The notes beneath the pieces were generated by a model. The model was not told the DNA's origin. It searched no databases and saw only the letters and a list, made by a program, of their open reading frames with translations. Shown here one piece after another: positions 1 to 8,369 of a DNA stretch of 64,000 nucleotides. Source of the DNA: Streptomyces tuirus (GTDB lineage Bacteria > Actinomycetota > Actinomycetes > Streptomycetales > Streptomycetaceae); contig NZ_AP023439.1 of NCBI RefSeq assembly GCF_014701095.1, positions 1,352,001-1,416,000 of the forward strand, in the 5' to 3' direction. Both the position numbers and the translations under genes were made by a program. Position 1 is the first letter of the stretch. Each line of letters opens with the position of its first letter.

Positions 1-323
1 TACTCGTCGAGCACCACGTCCATGGCCGTGCGCCAGCCCCCGTCCTCGCCGGTCTGCCGCAGGCGCTCGGTGACGCGCACGGTGTACCGCTCCAGGTTGC
101 GCTGCGCCAGCGCGTCGGCCATCTGGCGCTTGTTGCCGAAGAAGCGGTAGACCGAGCCGATCGGGACCGAGGCCCGCTGGGCGACGGCACGGGTGCTCAG
201 GGCGTCGTAGCCGACCTCGTCGAGGAGATCGGCGCAGGCGTCGAGGATCCGGGTCAGGCGTTCGGCACTGCGCCGCTGCACGGGCGCACGACGGAGTGGT
301 GTCGCGGGGGGCACGGGCTTCAT
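1..323 (-). CDS. TetR-family transcriptional regulator (C-terminus beyond window)
   Basis: Only the first 107 codons are in the window; the gene runs off the left edge. The N-terminus has a basic stretch followed by a TetR_N helix-turn-helix: roughly residues 20-65, with the typical pattern STRAVAQRASVPIGSVYRFF, where the recognition helix ends in the YRFF-xNK turn. The ATG at 323 overlaps the stop of the upstream lipoprotein gene by four bases (ATGA), so the two are translationally coupled. Ligand and targets are unknown because the ligand-binding domain is not visible. Confidence 0.9.
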   Translation of the reverse strand, partial: MKPVPPATPLRRAPVQRRSAERLTRILDACADLLDEVGYDALSTRAVAQRASVPIGSVYRFFGNKRQMADALAQRNLERYTVRVTERLRQTGEDGGWRTAMDVVLDE

Positions 324-916
324 GATGCTCCTCCGGAGCGGCCGGGTGAACCTCGCCCCCCGGTGTCGGTGCCCTGCGTCCGGGCCTTGCGCCGGGACGC
401 CGCGTCCGGCGAGATGCCGGGGCCGGGCTCCGAGGACGTGATGTCGGCCGTGCTCTCCACGGGCTTGCCGTCCACCGCCCACACGGTGCCGTCGTCGGCG
501 TAGAGGCGGGCCGTGACGTGGTGGGTGCCGCGCGGCACCAGGCGGGTGTCCAGGCGGTAGTCGGCGGCGCGCAGCCGGGCGACGGGGCGGCCGTCGACGA
601 AGAGGTGCGCGAGACCCCGTCCGGCCACCGCACGGGCCGCCGCGCCGGTCGGGGAGAAGCGGAAGTTCCGTACGCTCAGGCGGACGTCCCAGCCGCCGGC
701 GGCGTCGGGCTGCACCTCGATACCGACGTCGGGGGCGCCCTCCTGCCCGACCTCGCGATAGGGCCGCCCGTCCTGGTCCCGGTCCTCCAGGATCTTGCCC
801 ACCGGTGTCGCCGACCCGGCACCCTCGCGGGCCTCGCCGGAGCCGCAGCCCGCGGATCCGGCCATCAGGAGGACACAGACCGCGAGCGCGGCAAGGGGTC
901 TCCGTGTCCACGTCAT
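320..916 (-). CDS. Putative secreted lipoprotein, function unknown
   Basis: 198 residues. The start at ATG 916 gives a basic n-region (MTWTRRPL), a hydrophobic core and a lipobox-like AGSAGC, so Cys is near residue 24 and the mature protein is probably lipid-anchored outside the membrane. A further in-frame ATG at 937 would only lengthen the n-region. The body (about residues 60-165) is rich in short beta-type segments (VRLSVRNFRFSPT, HLFVDGRPVARL), like a small extracytoplasmic beta-sandwich; the C-terminal 35 residues are basic, Gly/Ser-rich and probably disordered. I do not recognise a named family. Coupling to the TetR gene suggests one transcript. Confidence 0.75.
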   Translation of the reverse strand: MTWTRRPLAALAVCVLLMAGSAGCGSGEAREGAGSATPVGKILEDRDQDGRPYREVGQEGAPDVGIEVQPDAAGGWDVRLSVRNFRFSPTGAAARAVAGRGLAHLFVDGRPVARLRAADYRLDTRLVPRGTHHVTARLYADDGTVWAVDGKPVESTADITSSEPGPGISPDAASRRKARTQGTDTGGRGSPGRSGGAS

Positions 917-1070
917 GTCCGGGAGCGTAGAACACACGTCCGGCCCGGCGGATCGTTCTCAAGTCGGGTTCAGGTCATCCGTCGAGAGGATGCCGCGCGC
1001 CCCTCTTGCGTCGGGGAAATCGCAATCCTACGGTACTGCATAGGAATCGAGCGGCAAGGGAGCAGCGATC

Positions 1071-2426
1071 ATGGGCGATGGGGGTACCTCCCGCGCGAGC
1101 GGGTTCGAGCGCGAAGGAGCGCGGAAGACCGCCGAAGGACTGACCTACCTCTCCGGCTTCGGCAACGAGCACAGCTCGGAGGCCGTCCCGGGCGCACTGC
1201 CCGAGGGCCGCAACTCGCCCCAGCGGGCCCCGCTCGGGCTGTACGCGGAGCAGCTGAGCGGTTCGGCGTTCACCGAGCCCCGGGCGCACAACCGCCGCTC
1301 GTGGCTGTACCGGATCCGCCCGTCCGCCGCGCACCCGGCGTTCACCCGGACCCACAGCGGCTCGATCCGCACCGCCCCCTTCACCCAGACCGTGCCCGAC
1401 CCCAACCGCCTGCGCTGGGACCCGCTGCCCGACCCGGCGCCCGAGACCGACTTCCTGGCGGGCCTGTGGACCCTGGGCGGCAACGGTGACGCCACCCAGC
1501 GGACCGGCATCGCCGTGCACCTCTACGCGGCCAACGCCTCGATGGACCGGGTGTTCAGCGACGCCGACGGCGAGTTGCTGATCGTCCCGGAGCGTGGCGG
1601 GCTGCTGCTGCACACCGAGTTCGGTCTGCTGCATGTGGAGCCGGGACATGTGGCGCTGATCCCGCGTGGTGTCCGCTTCCGTGTGGAGCTGCTCGACGAT
1701 TCTGCCCGCGGCTATGTGTGCGAGAACTACGGCGCGCCCTTCCGCCTCCCCGACCTGGGCCCGATCGGCGCCAACGGGCTCGCCAACCCCCGGGACTTCC
1801 GCGCACCGGTGGCGGCGTACGAGGACGTCGAGGGCCCGGTGGAGGTGGTGAACAAGTTCTGCGGCAACCTGTGGACCGCCACCTACGACCACTCCCCGCT
1901 CGACGTCGTCGCCTGGCACGGCAACCATGTGCCCTACATCTACGACCTGCGCCGTTTCAATGTGCTCGGCACCATCACCTACGACCACCCCGACCCGTCG
2001 ATCTTCACGGTGCTGACGTCCCCGTCGGACACCCCGGGGCTGGCCGGTGTCGACTTCGTGGTGTTCGCGCCGCGCTGGCTGGTGGGCGAGGACACGTTCC
2101 GGCCGCCGTACTTCCACCGGAACGTGATGACCGAGTACATGGGCCTGATCGAGGGCGCGTACGACGCGAAGACGGCCGGAAAGGGGGGCTTCGTGCCGGG
2201 CGGCGGTTCGCTGCACAACATGATGTCGGCGCACGGCCCGGACCGGGAGACGTTCGACCGGGCGAGCGCCGCGGAGCTGAAGCCGCAGAAGATCGACGAC
2301 GGTCTGGCGTTCATGTTCGAGACGCGCTGGCCGCTCACCCTCACGCCGCACGCGGCAGCCGCGGAGCACCTCCAGCAGCGCTACGACGACGTCTGGCAGG
2401 GCCTGGAGCGGCACTTCCGCCCCTAG
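1071..2426 (+). CDS. hmgA: Homogentisate 1,2-dioxygenase
   Basis: 451 residues, normal length for the family. It opens homogentisate to maleylacetoacetate in tyrosine/phenylalanine catabolism and needs Fe(II). The N-terminus carries the family block [20 protein letters not shown], the centre has [20 protein letters not shown], and the C-terminal cupin shows the iron-ligand region: [13 protein letters not shown] (His and Glu spaced five apart) and MMSAHGPD (third His). The start ATG 1071 has an AAGGGAG Shine-Dalgarno about nine bases ahead. The GntR-family gene immediately downstream is a candidate regulator. No fumarylacetoacetase gene is adjacent. Confidence 0.97.
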   Translation: MGDGGTSRASGFEREGARKTAEGLTYLSGFGNEHSSEAVPGALPEGRNSPQRAPLGLYAEQLSGSAFTEPRAHNRRSWLYRIRPSAAHPAFTRTHSGSIRTAPFTQTVPDPNRLRWDPLPDPAPETDFLAGLWTLGGNGDATQRTGIAVHLYAANASMDRVFSDADGELLIVPERGGLLLHTEFGLLHVEPGHVALIPRGVRFRVELLDDSARGYVCENYGAPFRLPDLGPIGANGLANPRDFRAPVAAYEDVEGPVEVVNKFCGNLWTATYDHSPLDVVAWHGNHVPYIYDLRRFNVLGTITYDHPDPSIFTVLTSPSDTPGLAGVDFVVFAPRWLVGEDTFRPPYFHRNVMTEYMGLIEGAYDAKTAGKGGFVPGGGSLHNMMSAHGPDRETFDRASAAELKPQKIDDGLAFMFETRWPLTLTPHAAAAEHLQQRYDDVWQGLERHFRP

Positions 2427-2453
2427 GGCCTGTCGTTTGGATCAGGCCCTAGG
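2422..2453 (+). terminator. Hairpin overlapping the hmgA stop codon
   Basis: An 11-bp perfect inverted repeat (CCTAGGGCCTG at 2422-2432 and CAGGCCCTAGG at 2443-2453) with a 10-base loop. The left arm includes the TAG stop of hmgA. No T-run follows. It may end or attenuate hmgA transcription ahead of the GntR gene. The loop and arms look like a short element I have seen repeatedly at Streptomyces gene ends; that is recollection only. Confidence 0.55.
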
Positions 2454-2495
2454 GGACCCCTTGCACTGATCATTTCCTACCGGTACGGATGGCCC

Positions 2496-3245
2496 GTGAC
2501 CTCCTTCGCCCCGGACTCCATCGTCCTGAACCGCAAGCTGCCGCTGTGGTACCAGGTGTCGCAGTCGCTGCGCGCCTCGATCCTCGGCCGCTCGCCCCAG
2601 GACCCGCTGCGGCTGCCCACCGAGGAGCAGCTGGCCGGGCACTACGGCGTGAGCGTGCTGACGATGCGGCAGGCGCTGAAGGAGCTGGAGGACGAGGGGC
2701 TGATCTCGCGCCACCGCCGGCGGGGCACCTTCATCGAGCCGCACGCGCGCCGGGGTTCCCCGGTGCGTCTGCTCGGCTCGGTGGACGCGATCGTGGCCCA
2801 GCAGTCGGGCATGACGACCGAACTGCTGGACCACGGCAGCACACCCGTGCCGGGCGAACTCGCCGAGTTCTTCCCGGACGTCGGGGAGGTGTCGACGTAC
2901 CACCGGCTGCGCAGCGACGAGAAGACCGGTGAGCCGACGAACCACGCCCGCAACTATGTGCGCCCCGAACTGGCCGCGCGGATCGATCTGGACGACCTCG
3001 TCCGGTGGCCCATGACCAAGGTGCTGCGGGACGTGGCGGGTGCGGACATCAGCCGCATCACGGACACGGTGGAGGCGCGGCTGGCCGACCCGGAGACCTC
3101 GAAGCTGCTCCAAGTCCCCCTGCTGAGCCCGATCCTGCACTACACCGGGGTGACGTACGACGCCGCCGGGCGGCCTCTGGACGTGGCCGTCATCCACTAC
3201 CGGGGGGACCGGTTCTCCTTCACGGTGACCCTGGACGCCACCTGA
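2496..3245 (+). CDS. GntR-family regulator, HutC/FadR-type with UTRA-like ligand domain
   Basis: 249 residues starting at GTG 2496. The N-terminal winged helix (about residues 10-80) has the GntR signature: LPTEEQLAGHYGVSVLTMRQALKELEDEGLI followed by the wing RRRGTFIE (given here in two parts because it continues). Residues 95-245 resemble a UTRA effector domain ending in VTYDAAGRPLDVAVIHYRGDRF. It lies 70 bases after hmgA on the same strand, so it may sense an aromatic catabolite and control hmgA, which is an inference from position. A TACCGGTA palindrome (2479-2486) sits just before the start and could be part of an autoregulatory site. Confidence 0.92.
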   Translation: MTSFAPDSIVLNRKLPLWYQVSQSLRASILGRSPQDPLRLPTEEQLAGHYGVSVLTMRQALKELEDEGLISRHRRRGTFIEPHARRGSPVRLLGSVDAIVAQQSGMTTELLDHGSTPVPGELAEFFPDVGEVSTYHRLRSDEKTGEPTNHARNYVRPELAARIDLDDLVRWPMTKVLRDVAGADISRITDTVEARLADPETSKLLQVPLLSPILHYTGVTYDAAGRPLDVAVIHYRGDRFSFTVTLDAT

Positions 3246-3271
3246 CCCGCGTGTCGTCGTCAGGTCGTACG

Positions 3272-4429
3272 ATGCCCAGCGTGACGCACGACGACGCTCC
3301 GCTGCTGGCGGACCTCATGCCGTGGTCCGTCGCACCGCCGCGGCTCGGCCGGGGCTGGCCGGCGGCCCCCGACGCGGGGTCCCTGAAGGCCCGCTGGGAC
3401 GCCCTGGCCAAGGCCGAGGGCCCGGACCGCGAGTCACTGTTCCAGCCGACGCGGTCGCGCACGCTGCACACGGCGGTCGGCCGGCTGCCCGGCCGGAGCG
3501 GCAGCGGCGGCACGGAGAAGCTGGTGCGCGCCGCCGGACCCTGCCCGGAGCCGGTGCGCGTGCTGCTCGCGCCCTATGACGAGCAGTGGCTGATCCCCGA
3601 CCAGCGGCTGATCGACGCGGCCCGCCCGGAGCTGTGGCGCGTGGCGGACGAGCGGCAGGTCTTCGTGGCGGAGGCGCCCGGGGCCGGCCCTCCCCTGCTC
3701 GTCTCCTCGCTGCTCCCGCTGCTCCGCCCCGGCCGGGTCCGCCCGCTGTTCCGCCGCCCGGGCGGGCGTGAGCCGAATCTGGCCCCGGGTCTGCTGGAGC
3801 ACCTCGGCACCCGGCTGGGCGGCACCCCGGCACCACTGGACGTGCTCGCCTGGATCACGGCCACGGCCCGCCCGGACCTCACCGTCCCGCTCACCGGGGA
3901 CGCCGACGCGTGGGAGCGGGGCCTGGAGCTGGGGCACCGGATGCTGTGGCTGATGCGCCGCGACGGCGAACGCCCGAAGCTGCCCGGCGGCCGCCGCCCC
4001 TACGTCCGCGCCCCGCTGCCCTCCCGGCCCGTGGCGCTGCGCTACGACCGGGACGAGGAGGCGCTGTTCCTGGACGAGGGCCGCATCTCCCCGGTGCCGC
4101 CGCAGGCCTGGGACTTCGAGGTGGGTGGAGTCCGTGTCCTGGAGCAGTGGTTCGCGACCCGCGTCGCCGTCCCCGAGCCGGGCACGCTGGCGGCGATCCG
4201 TCCCGCCACCTGGCCCCAGGCCTGGACGTCGGAGCTGCTGGAGCTGATCACCGTCCTCGCGCTCCTGGCCGAACTGCGCCCTCGGGAGGAGCCGGAGCTC
4301 CCCGACCCGGTCACGGCGACCGACCTGGGCAAGGCCGGCGTCCTCCCGGTGCCGAGCGCGGCCCGCCGCCCGGCCTCGGTGCTGGAGGGGCCCGAGGAGG
4401 GCCCCGAAGGGCAACTGGCCCTGCTCTAG
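3272..4429 (+). CDS. Protein resembling the C-terminal specificity domain of type ISP restriction-modification enzymes
   Basis: 385 residues from ATG 3272; GTG 3281 is an equally possible start. The sequence has blocks typical of the LlaBIII-like type ISP specificity domain: LLAPYDEQWLIPDQRLIDAARPELW, RQVFVAEAPGAG..LLVSSLLP, GRVRPLFRRPGGREPNLAPGLLEHL and YDRDEEALFLDEGRISPVPPQAW (each in Streptomyces-typical order). There is no SF2 helicase, nuclease or methyltransferase domain here or next door, so it is unlikely to be a complete restriction enzyme. It follows the GntR gene by about 26 bases. Its stop overlaps tail-to-tail with the stop of the TetR gene on the other strand (shared CTCTAG). 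The true cellular role is not known to me. Confidence 0.7.
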   Translation: MPSVTHDDAPLLADLMPWSVAPPRLGRGWPAAPDAGSLKARWDALAKAEGPDRESLFQPTRSRTLHTAVGRLPGRSGSGGTEKLVRAAGPCPEPVRVLLAPYDEQWLIPDQRLIDAARPELWRVADERQVFVAEAPGAGPPLLVSSLLPLLRPGRVRPLFRRPGGREPNLAPGLLEHLGTRLGGTPAPLDVLAWITATARPDLTVPLTGDADAWERGLELGHRMLWLMRRDGERPKLPGGRRPYVRAPLPSRPVALRYDRDEEALFLDEGRISPVPPQAWDFEVGGVRVLEQWFATRVAVPEPGTLAAIRPATWPQAWTSELLELITVLALLAELRPREEPELPDPVTATDLGKAGVLPVPSAARRPASVLEGPEEGPEGQLALL

Positions 4430-5172
4430 CGCGACTCGGGGTCGAAGGCGCCGGTCTGGCACGACTCGGGGTCGAAGGCGTCCAGGACGCGTTCGAGCGC
4501 CCGCCGGAAGACCGCCTCCAGATCGACCGGTCCGCCCTGCTCCGTGAAGGCCGCGGCCATCCGCGGATAGGCGCCGGTGGCGATCTGGCTGCCCAGATAA
4601 GCCATGCGGACCGCGTTCTCCTCCTCCGCCGTCCACGGCATGGAGCGGGTGCGCTCGGCGGTCGCGATCTCGTTTCCGGTGTACGTCGTCACGACGCCGT
4701 TGAGCAGCGCGATCAGCTCCGTCTTCGCGCCGGCCGGCACGTCGAGCGGTTCGAGGCAGGCCAGGCAGTGCTCCAGGTAGCGCAGGGTGTTGGGGCTGAA
4801 GCCGAAGACCCCTGGCATCAGACGCGGCACCCAGGTGTGGCGGTACATGATCGCGCGCGTCTCCTCCGCGTTGCGGAGCATGTCGGCGCGCCAGTCGCCG
4901 GTGGGTTCGAACATCTCGTGCTCGGCGCCGATGGCGTCGATCATCAGCTCGTACAGATCCTCCTTGCGGGGGACGTAGTTGTACAGCGACATCGTGCCGC
5001 AGCCGAGCTCGGCGGCGACATGGCGCATCGTCACCCCGTCCAGCCCGTCCGCGTCGGCGATCCGCACCGCCGCCGCCGCGATGTCGGCGCGGGTGAACGC
5101 CGGTTTCGGCCCACGGCCGGTGCGCTCGGGGCGCGCCCAGATCACTTCGGGTACGGCCGCTCGGCCCGCCAT
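4426..5172 (-). CDS. TetR-family repressor (TetR_C_1-type), probable regulator of the divergent DrrAB exporter
   Basis: 248 residues. The HTH lies at about residues 27-72 (FTRADIAAAAVRIADADGLD ... MRHVAAELGCGTMSLYNYV), followed by a ligand-binding domain of the type common for drug-responsive TetR proteins (MYRHTWVPRLMPGVFGFSPN). ATG 5172 is preceded by GAGG nine bases upstream. It is divergent from an ABC exporter, with palindromic operators in the shared promoter region, which is the classic layout for local repression relieved by a transported compound. The C-terminus carries an in-frame ten-residue duplication (DAFDPESCQT / GAFDPES). Confidence 0.93.
   Translation of the reverse strand: MAGRAAVPEVIWARPERTGRGPKPAFTRADIAAAAVRIADADGLDGVTMRHVAAELGCGTMSLYNYVPRKEDLYELMIDAIGAEHEMFEPTGDWRADMLRNAEETRAIMYRHTWVPRLMPGVFGFSPNTLRYLEHCLACLEPLDVPAGAKTELIALLNGVVTTYTGNEIATAERTRSMPWTAEEENAVRMAYLGSQIATGAYPRMAAAFTEQGGPVDLEAVFRRALERVLDAFDPESCQTGAFDPESR
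4432..4480. repeat. Tandem 30-bp-period duplication at the 3' end of the TetR gene
   Basis: A 19-base unit (CGACTCGGGGTCGAAGGCG) occurs at 4432-4450 and again exactly at 4462-4480. It is in frame in the TetR gene, producing two copies of the AFDPES peptide at the C-terminus, and looks like a slippage duplication. Confidence 0.85.
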
Positions 5173-5200
5173 CGCTCATCACCTCTGCCTCCATCCTAGT

Positions 5201-5229
5201 TACGTACAGCGTACGTAGTGCGCTATGGT
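5201..5229 (+). promoter_or_regulatory. Operator 1 and likely promoter of the DrrAB-type exporter
   Basis: TACGTACAGCGTACGTA at 5201-5217 is a perfect palindrome (7-bp arms, 3-base centre). A -10-like TATGGT follows at 5224-5229, with the operator occupying the -35 position at a 17-base spacing. Transcription would start about at the ATG 5236, and no Shine-Dalgarno precedes that ATG, so a leaderless mRNA is likely. The operator lies between the TetR start (5172) and the exporter start, fitting dual control. Confidence 0.7.
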
Positions 5230-5235
5230 CACACC

Positions 5236-6201
5236 ATGGCTTCTACGTACGCTGTACTTAGTGAAGGTCTGGAGAAGCGGTTCGGGCAGGTCCATGCTCT
5301 GCGCGGGCTGGACCTGGCGATCGCCGCGGGGACGGTCTGCGGGGTCCTCGGGCCGAACGGCGCGGGCAAGACGACGGCCGTACGGCTGTTGACGACACTG
5401 CTGCGGCCGGACGCGGGTTCCGCCCGGGTAGCGGGGCACGACCTCGTCCGCGAGCCCGCCGCCGTACGCGCCCGGATCGGCGTCACCGGACAGGACACCT
5501 CGATCGACGGGGACCTCACCGGCCGCCAGAACCTCCAGCTGTTCGGCCGGCTGCACCGGGTGCCCGGCCCGGCCGCCCGGACCGCGGAACTCCTCGACCG
5601 CTTCGGCCTGACCGAGGCCGCCGACCGCCCCGCGTCCACCTGGTCCGGCGGCATGCGCCGCCGTCTGGACCTGGCGGCGAGCCTGGTCCGCCGTCCCGAC
5701 GTGCTGTTCCTGGACGAGCCGACGACCGGCCTCGACCCGGCCAGCCGCACGCTCATCTGGGACGTGGTGCGCGGCCTGACCGCCGAGGGCACGACGGTGC
5801 TGCTCACCACCCAGTACCTGGAGGAGGCCGACCAACTGGCCGACGACATCGCCCTGGTGGACCGGGGCCGGGTCGCGCACACCGGGTCCCCGGCGCAGCT
5901 CAAGTCGCTCGTCGGGGCGCACGCCGAGGTCGTCGTGCCGGACGCGGACCTGCTCGCGAAGGCCGCGGCCGTGCTCGACCGGCTGACGGGCGCGCAGCCC
6001 TCGTTCGACCACGAGCGCAACGCCGCCGGCGCGGTCAGCAAGGACCCGACGCTCACGATCCCTTTGCTGGTGCGCGCCCTGGACACGGCCGGGGTGCCGC
6101 TGCTCGACGTCAGCCTGCGCCCGCCGACCCTCGACGACGTGTTCCTGCGCCTGACGGAGACCCAGACCGAGACGACCGGCGAGAAGGAGCGTGCCGCATG
6201 A
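5236..6201 (+). CDS. ABC transporter ATP-binding protein, DrrA (daunorubicin resistance) family
   Basis: 321 residues from ATG 5236; GTG 5218 is an alternative but lies inside the operator. It powers export by the partner permease. Visible motifs: Walker A GPNGAGKTT (about residue 35), Q-loop VTGQDTS, signature WSGGMRRRLDLA, Walker B VLFLDEPTTGLD and H-loop region TTQYLEEADQLADDI, followed by the long C-terminal DrrA-type domain ending PPTLDDVFLRLTE. The next gene begins in a four-base overlap (ATGA). The likely cargo is a hydrophobic drug or antibiotic; the substrate is not deducible. Confidence 0.95.
   Translation: MASTYAVLSEGLEKRFGQVHALRGLDLAIAAGTVCGVLGPNGAGKTTAVRLLTTLLRPDAGSARVAGHDLVREPAAVRARIGVTGQDTSIDGDLTGRQNLQLFGRLHRVPGPAARTAELLDRFGLTEAADRPASTWSGGMRRRLDLAASLVRRPDVLFLDEPTTGLDPASRTLIWDVVRGLTAEGTTVLLTTQYLEEADQLADDIALVDRGRVAHTGSPAQLKSLVGAHAEVVVPDADLLAKAAAVLDRLTGAQPSFDHERNAAGAVSKDPTLTIPLLVRALDTAGVPLLDVSLRPPTLDDVFLRLTETQTETTGEKERAA
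5244..5260 (+). promoter_or_regulatory. Operator 2, inside the first codons of the exporter ATPase gene
   Basis: TACGTACGCTGTACTTA matches operator 1 in its left arm (TACGTAC) and has one mismatch in the right arm (GTACTTA versus GTACGTA). The centre is 43 bp from the centre of operator 1, about four helical turns, so two repressor dimers could bind on the same DNA face. Confidence 0.65.
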
Positions 6202-6980
6202 GCATGCTGGCGTACGACGGAACCGCGATGCTGGGCCGCCAGCTGCTGCGGATGCGGAACAACCCGGGGCTGCTGATCCTCACCCAGGTCATGCCGATCA
6301 GCATGCTGCTGTTCTTCGGCTACGTCTTCGGCAGCGCGCTGGCGGTGCCGGGCGAGGCGTACCGGTCGTTCCTGGTGCCGGGCCTGCTGGTGGCGACCGC
6401 CTCGGGCGGGATCATGACCGGCATGTTCCAGGCGGCCGGGGACACGCACCGGGGCGTGACGAACCGCTTCCGGACGCTGCCGATGAGCCGGGCGGCGGTG
6501 CCGCTGGGGCAGGCCGCGGCGGACCTCGTGGCCACGGCCGCCGGGACCGTGCCGTTCCTGCTGGTGGGCCTCGCCGTGGGCTGGCGGGTCGAGGGCAGCC
6601 CGCTCGCGGCCCTCGGGGCGTTCGCGCTGCTGATGCTGTTCCGCTTCGCGTGCACCTGGGCCGGGATCTACCTGGGCCTGCTCACCCGCAACGAGGAGGC
6701 GGCCGGCCAGCTGGGCGGTGCGACGTTCCTGCTGCCGCTGCTGTCCAGCGCCTACATCCCGACGAGCGGGCTGCCGGGCTGGCTGCGGTCGGTCGCGGAG
6801 TGGAATCCGATCAGCGCGTTGGCGACGGCCCTGAGGGACCTGTTCGGCAACGCGCCGGTGCCCGACGGGGCGGCCTGGCCGGTGGCCCACCCGGTCGCGG
6901 GGTCGCTGCTGTGGTGCGCCGTACTGCTCGGGGTGTTCGTGCCGCTGGCCGTGCGCCAGTACGCGCACGGGGAGCGGTGA
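6198..6980 (+). CDS. ABC-2 type permease, DrrB family
   Basis: 260 residues with six predicted hydrophobic segments, beginning at VMPISMLLFFGYVFGSAL and including ATFLLPLLSSAYIPTSGLPG, the proline/glycine-rich loop before the last segment that is typical for ABC-2 exporters. The ATG overlaps the ATPase stop by four bases, so the pair is translationally coupled and forms a half-transporter set that should dimerise as A2B2. Regulation is expected through the divergent TetR gene. Confidence 0.95.
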   Translation: MSMLAYDGTAMLGRQLLRMRNNPGLLILTQVMPISMLLFFGYVFGSALAVPGEAYRSFLVPGLLVATASGGIMTGMFQAAGDTHRGVTNRFRTLPMSRAAVPLGQAAADLVATAAGTVPFLLVGLAVGWRVEGSPLAALGAFALLMLFRFACTWAGIYLGLLTRNEEAAGQLGGATFLLPLLSSAYIPTSGLPGWLRSVAEWNPISALATALRDLFGNAPVPDGAAWPVAHPVAGSLLWCAVLLGVFVPLAVRQYAHGER

Positions 6981-7157
6981 AGGGGCGGCCGGAACCGCGG
7001 ACATGGCCCCCGGTCAGTGCCGGGCGGGGATGAGGCACCGACAGGGGGCGTGCCGCGCTCGGGAACACACCTGGCGTCGCTGCGAGCCGCGGGGATGACG
7101 GACGACGAGTGTCGCAGCGCGGCGCCAGGGGCGGTGTGACCGCCCGAGCGCGGACCC

Positions 7158-7424
7158 CTACCTGCTGCCGAACAGGGAGCGGCGCAGTCGGCGCAGCGGC
7201 GCGAAGAGCGAGACGCGACGTACGCGTGCGCCCCTGCCACTGCGGTCGTGCGGCTGACGCGCGGTCAGTTCCCGCATGAGCGAGGTCGCCTCGACCGTCT
7301 CCCGCTGGGGGACGGCGGGGCCGCCCAGCACCGAGAGGTGGCGGTCGAGGCGCGAACTGGTCGCGCTGCTCCCGCAGGTGATCGCAGGGACCCTGGCCCT
7401 GCTGCGCACTGTTATCTGATCCAT
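7158..7424 (-). CDS. Small conserved-type hypothetical protein, basic C-terminus
   Basis: 88 residues from ATG 7424, with a GGGGAG Shine-Dalgarno five to nine bases upstream. No signal peptide or membrane segment is visible. The N-terminus is MDQITVRSRARVPAITCG, the middle contains VLGGPAVPQRETVEATSLMREL, and the last 25 residues are strongly basic (VRRVSLFAPLRRLRRSLFG), which could bind nucleic acid or membrane phosphate. I recall similar short proteins in Streptomyces but know no function. It stands alone between the exporter and the anti-sigma gene. Confidence 0.7.
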   Translation of the reverse strand: MDQITVRSRARVPAITCGSSATSSRLDRHLSVLGGPAVPQRETVEATSLMRELTARQPHDRSGRGARVRRVSLFAPLRRLRRSLFGSR

Positions 7425-7550
7425 GTCACTCCCCACCCGTACGAGTCCACCCGGCCCGGGCAGGTTAACCCTATCGTCCCGTTCGGGCACTCGTGTATCG
7501 CGGTCACAGGATTCACCTTCCCCATAAGGGGGTTGACGATGTGTTTGCGA

Positions 7551-8369
7551 TTACTCTCCGAATCCAACAGATTTCAGGGCGAGTTGGACGATCGGCTGGG
7601 TAGTGGGCTGCGGCGATCCCCCGCCGGGCTCGACGGTCACGGCCAGTGACGTCGCGGAGGCGCCCAGACCCGTGGCGACCAGGGGCGTGTCGCCCTCGAA
7701 AAGCCCGAGGGAGCGTGGTTGCGCGCCCGGGCGCATGAGCCACAACTGGTGCACGCGGCCGCCCCCGGGCGTCCCGTATCCGCCGAGGGTGACCACCGCG
7801 CTCCCCTCCGTGGCGGAAGCGACCACTCCGATGGTGCGGCCCCGGCCGTCCCGGCCACTGCTCGCACGGGCGTCCGGAGCCGCCAGAACGTGGGCGATCT
7901 CACGTGACCGATCTTGCTCGGCGGTCAGCCGGTCCTGGGTCCGGTTCGCCTGCACGGCGAACAGCGAGGCGACGACGAGGGCCGCGGCGGCGGTGGCCGT
8001 GGCGAAGGGCACGAACAGCGGGATCCGGCGTCGCTGCCGCTGCCGCGGCGGCGGCTGGTTGCCCCAGACGTGCGGCGGCAGCTGCGCCGCCCGCGCCCGT
8101 GCCGGCTCGCGCACCGCACCCTGCGGCGCCGGGTCCTGCGGAGTCGTCCGTACGGCGAGCATGACCCGGTCGCGCAGCGCGGCCGGGGGCGGGGCGGTGG
8201 TGGACCAGGCGAGCCGGACGGCGTCCTCGGTCAGGGCGCGCACCTCGGCGGCGCAGCGGTCGCAGTCCCGGAGGTGCTTTTGGAAGCGGACCCGCTCCGC
8301 GGGTTCGAGGGCGTCCAGCGCGTAGGGCGCGGCGAGCGAGTGCAGGTCCTCGCGGCGGAAGAGGCTCAT
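7551..8369 (-). CDS. Anti-sigma factor, RskA (anti-sigma-K) family
   Basis: 272 residues from ATG 8369. The N-terminal cytoplasmic domain has the zinc-associated anti-sigma motif HLRDCDRC (H-x3-C-x2-C, about residues 33-40). One membrane segment lies near residue 120 (FVPFATATAAAALVVASLF). The extracytoplasmic part matches the RskA domain (VHQLWLMRPGAQPRSLGLF). It should sequester the sigma factor encoded just upstream and release it after regulated proteolysis. The start overlaps the sigma gene's stop by four bases. Confidence 0.93.
   Translation of the reverse strand: MSLFRREDLHSLAAPYALDALEPAERVRFQKHLRDCDRCAAEVRALTEDAVRLAWSTTAPPPAALRDRVMLAVRTTPQDPAPQGAVREPARARAAQLPPHVWGNQPPPRQRQRRRIPLFVPFATATAAAALVVASLFAVQANRTQDRLTAEQDRSREIAHVLAAPDARASSGRDGRGRTIGVVASATEGSAVVTLGGYGTPGGGRVHQLWLMRPGAQPRSLGLFEGDTPLVATGLGASATSLAVTVEPGGGSPQPTTQPIVQLALKSVGFGE

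Noticed and set aside
3272..4429. Complete restriction-modification system
   Set aside because: No nuclease, helicase or methyltransferase motifs are present in this gene or its neighbours; only the specificity-like domain is there.
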